DNA from: Mangifera indica
Taxonomy: Eukaryota > Streptophyta > Magnoliopsida > Sapindales > Anacardiaceae
DNA length: 64,000 nt
NCBI RefSeq assembly: GCF_011075055.1
Contig: NC_058144.1
Coordinates: 14,437,807-14,501,806, forward strand
Reading direction: 5' to 3'
Made by a program: the position numbers and the translations under genes. The stretch's first letter is position 1; every line of letters begins with the position of its first letter. Positions 63,037 to 64,000 of the stretch are shown here, one piece after another. The notes under the pieces are model-generated. The model did not search any database and had not been told where the DNA came from. It saw only the letters and a list, made by a program, of their open reading frames with translations.

Positions 63037-63507
63037 AAGCCTGAGTATTGAAGAGACGACAATTGTTTAGGAGTTTCTAGATGTATACTTAAAAGAGTTA
63101 CCGGGACTAACTCCTAAGTGAGAGATAGAGTTTAGCATAGAACTGGCACTAAACATAACACCTATCTCAAAGGCACCCTATAGAATGGCCCCAACCAAGT
63201 TACAAGAACTCAAAAAGTAGCTCCAAGAGTTATTATAGAATGGTTTTAAGTTACAAGAATTAAATAAGCAACTTTATAAGTTATTAAAGAATAGTTTTAT
63301 TAGACGGAGTCACTCGTCTTGGGGAGCACCCATCCTATTTGTCAGAATGAAAGATAGGTCCATAAAGGTAATAGTGAATAATAAGTACCCATTGCCTAGA
63401 TTAGATGATTTATTTGATCAATTAAAAAGGCCAGTGGTGTTTTCCAAGATAGACCTGAGGTTGAGTTACCATCATGTAAGGGTAACTGAGTAGGATATAC
63501 CCAAGAT
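63037..63507 (+). pseudogene. gypsy-2 reverse transcriptase, N-terminal part
   Basis: Reads [88 protein letters not shown] and [15 protein letters not shown]. The block with CIDYR between VKMKD and NKYPLP is missing, and a 51-base in-frame duplication occurs before FIRRS. It breaks off at EDIPK where other sequence starts, before the YxDD catalytic site. Stops are present. Confidence 0.9.
63197..63298 (+). repeat. 51-bp in-frame tandem duplication inside gypsy-2 RT
   Basis: Unit 1 KLQELKK*LQELL*NGF and unit 2 [17 protein letters not shown] are both 17 codons; both start AAGTTACAAGAA. Divergence between units shows the duplication is old. Confidence 0.85.
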
Positions 63508-64000
63508 GTAACACAACTCTTCAAGAACATACCTCTACATGAAATATGGCTAGAAGAGATGTGCACTACTTGATTTCTTAATTAAAAACAGTGGAATTTA
63601 AGAGCATGCAATTAATTTACTTATAATTAAAAATGTGCAAAAAGGTGTTAATAAAATAAATATTTTAAAATACATTAAAATCCTCTATTACTACATATCA
63701 AGTGTGTAAGTGTAACACCTCCCTCTAGACGAATTGTGCTCCGAAAGAAAGTGTTGCTAAATTGACTATAAAAGCATATCATTGAATAAAATTCATAAAA
63801 GATAATAAAAATCTAAATAAATCACTTTATTAAAACTATTGAAAGGTATTAAAATATCCTTATGATAAATGAATGATGTTGGAAAGCGTCAAAAGTTGTA
63901 AAATGTAAAATGTAGCCATAAATCATATATAATATAGTCTAAATCTATCAAATAAAGTGAACATAGTAAAACTGGAAATGATGGAATTGCCCTCGCCGCT
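63508..64000. other. end of window, possible LTR start at 63716
   Basis: The gypsy RT stops at TGTAACACAACTC (63508). Further on, TGTAACACCTCCCTCTAGA at 63716 resembles the left end of the minus gypsy LTR (TGTAACATCCCTCCCTAGA at 32758), so another minus-strand gypsy LTR may begin there and run out of the window. No gene. Confidence 0.4.

Noticed and set aside
1..64000. CRISPR array, rRNA or tRNA genes
   Set aside because: No regularly spaced identical repeats and no cloverleaf or rRNA sequence recognised; the tRNA-like pieces are retroelement primer sites.

Overview
This is AT-rich nuclear DNA from a flowering plant, most likely a eudicot. The evidence is one intron-containing plant-specific transcription factor gene, plant-type Ty1/copia and Ty3/gypsy retrotransposons with initiator-Met tRNA primer sites, MITEs, and almost no other open coding sequence. 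I cannot name the species. Coordinates below were read by eye and most element ends are good to a few bases only where a target-site duplication (TSD) is stated.

Layout. 1-2.2 kb: retroelement remnants. 2.9-5.1 kb: arm A of a large inverted duplication, carrying two 3'-part exons of a broken JmjC-domain oxygenase gene. 5.1-12.4 kb: no gene seen; a small tandem repeat and several MITE-like copies. 13.4-16.2 kb: the only gene that looks intact, a three-exon INDETERMINATE DOMAIN (IDD) C2H2 zinc-finger transcription factor of 457 codons. 16.2-19 kb: its 3' flank. 20.2-26.7 kb, minus strand: the longer but also broken JmjC gene copy, of which 20.5-22.7 kb is arm B of the inverted duplication. 24.2-26 kb and 27.5-29.9 kb: gypsy-like long terminal repeats (LTRs). 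31.2 kb: a strong 28-bp hairpin.

32-64 kb is a retrotransposon graveyard. A deleted gypsy element (32758-37281, minus, TSD AGTCG) sits inside a copia LTR. From 43.8 kb to the end there is a nest four layers deep: copia-1 (from 43843) is cut by gypsy-2 (from 47698), whose gag gene is cut by copia-2 (50827-61935), which in turn carries a MULE-type MITE (53645-54446, 9-bp TSD) and a solo LTR (55974-57412, TSD ATCTC) inside its protease region. All retroelement reading frames seen contain stops or frameshifts.

How it fits together: one regulator gene stands between two inverted, decaying copies of a JmjC gene segment, with a transposon-rich block downstream. No operon-like cooperation is expected. 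I did not find a convincing new enzymatic system; the most unusual things are the inverted pseudogene arms around the IDD gene, the nested elements with readable insertion sites, a repeated motif at about 82-base spacing in the copia leader, and the 31.2-kb hairpin.
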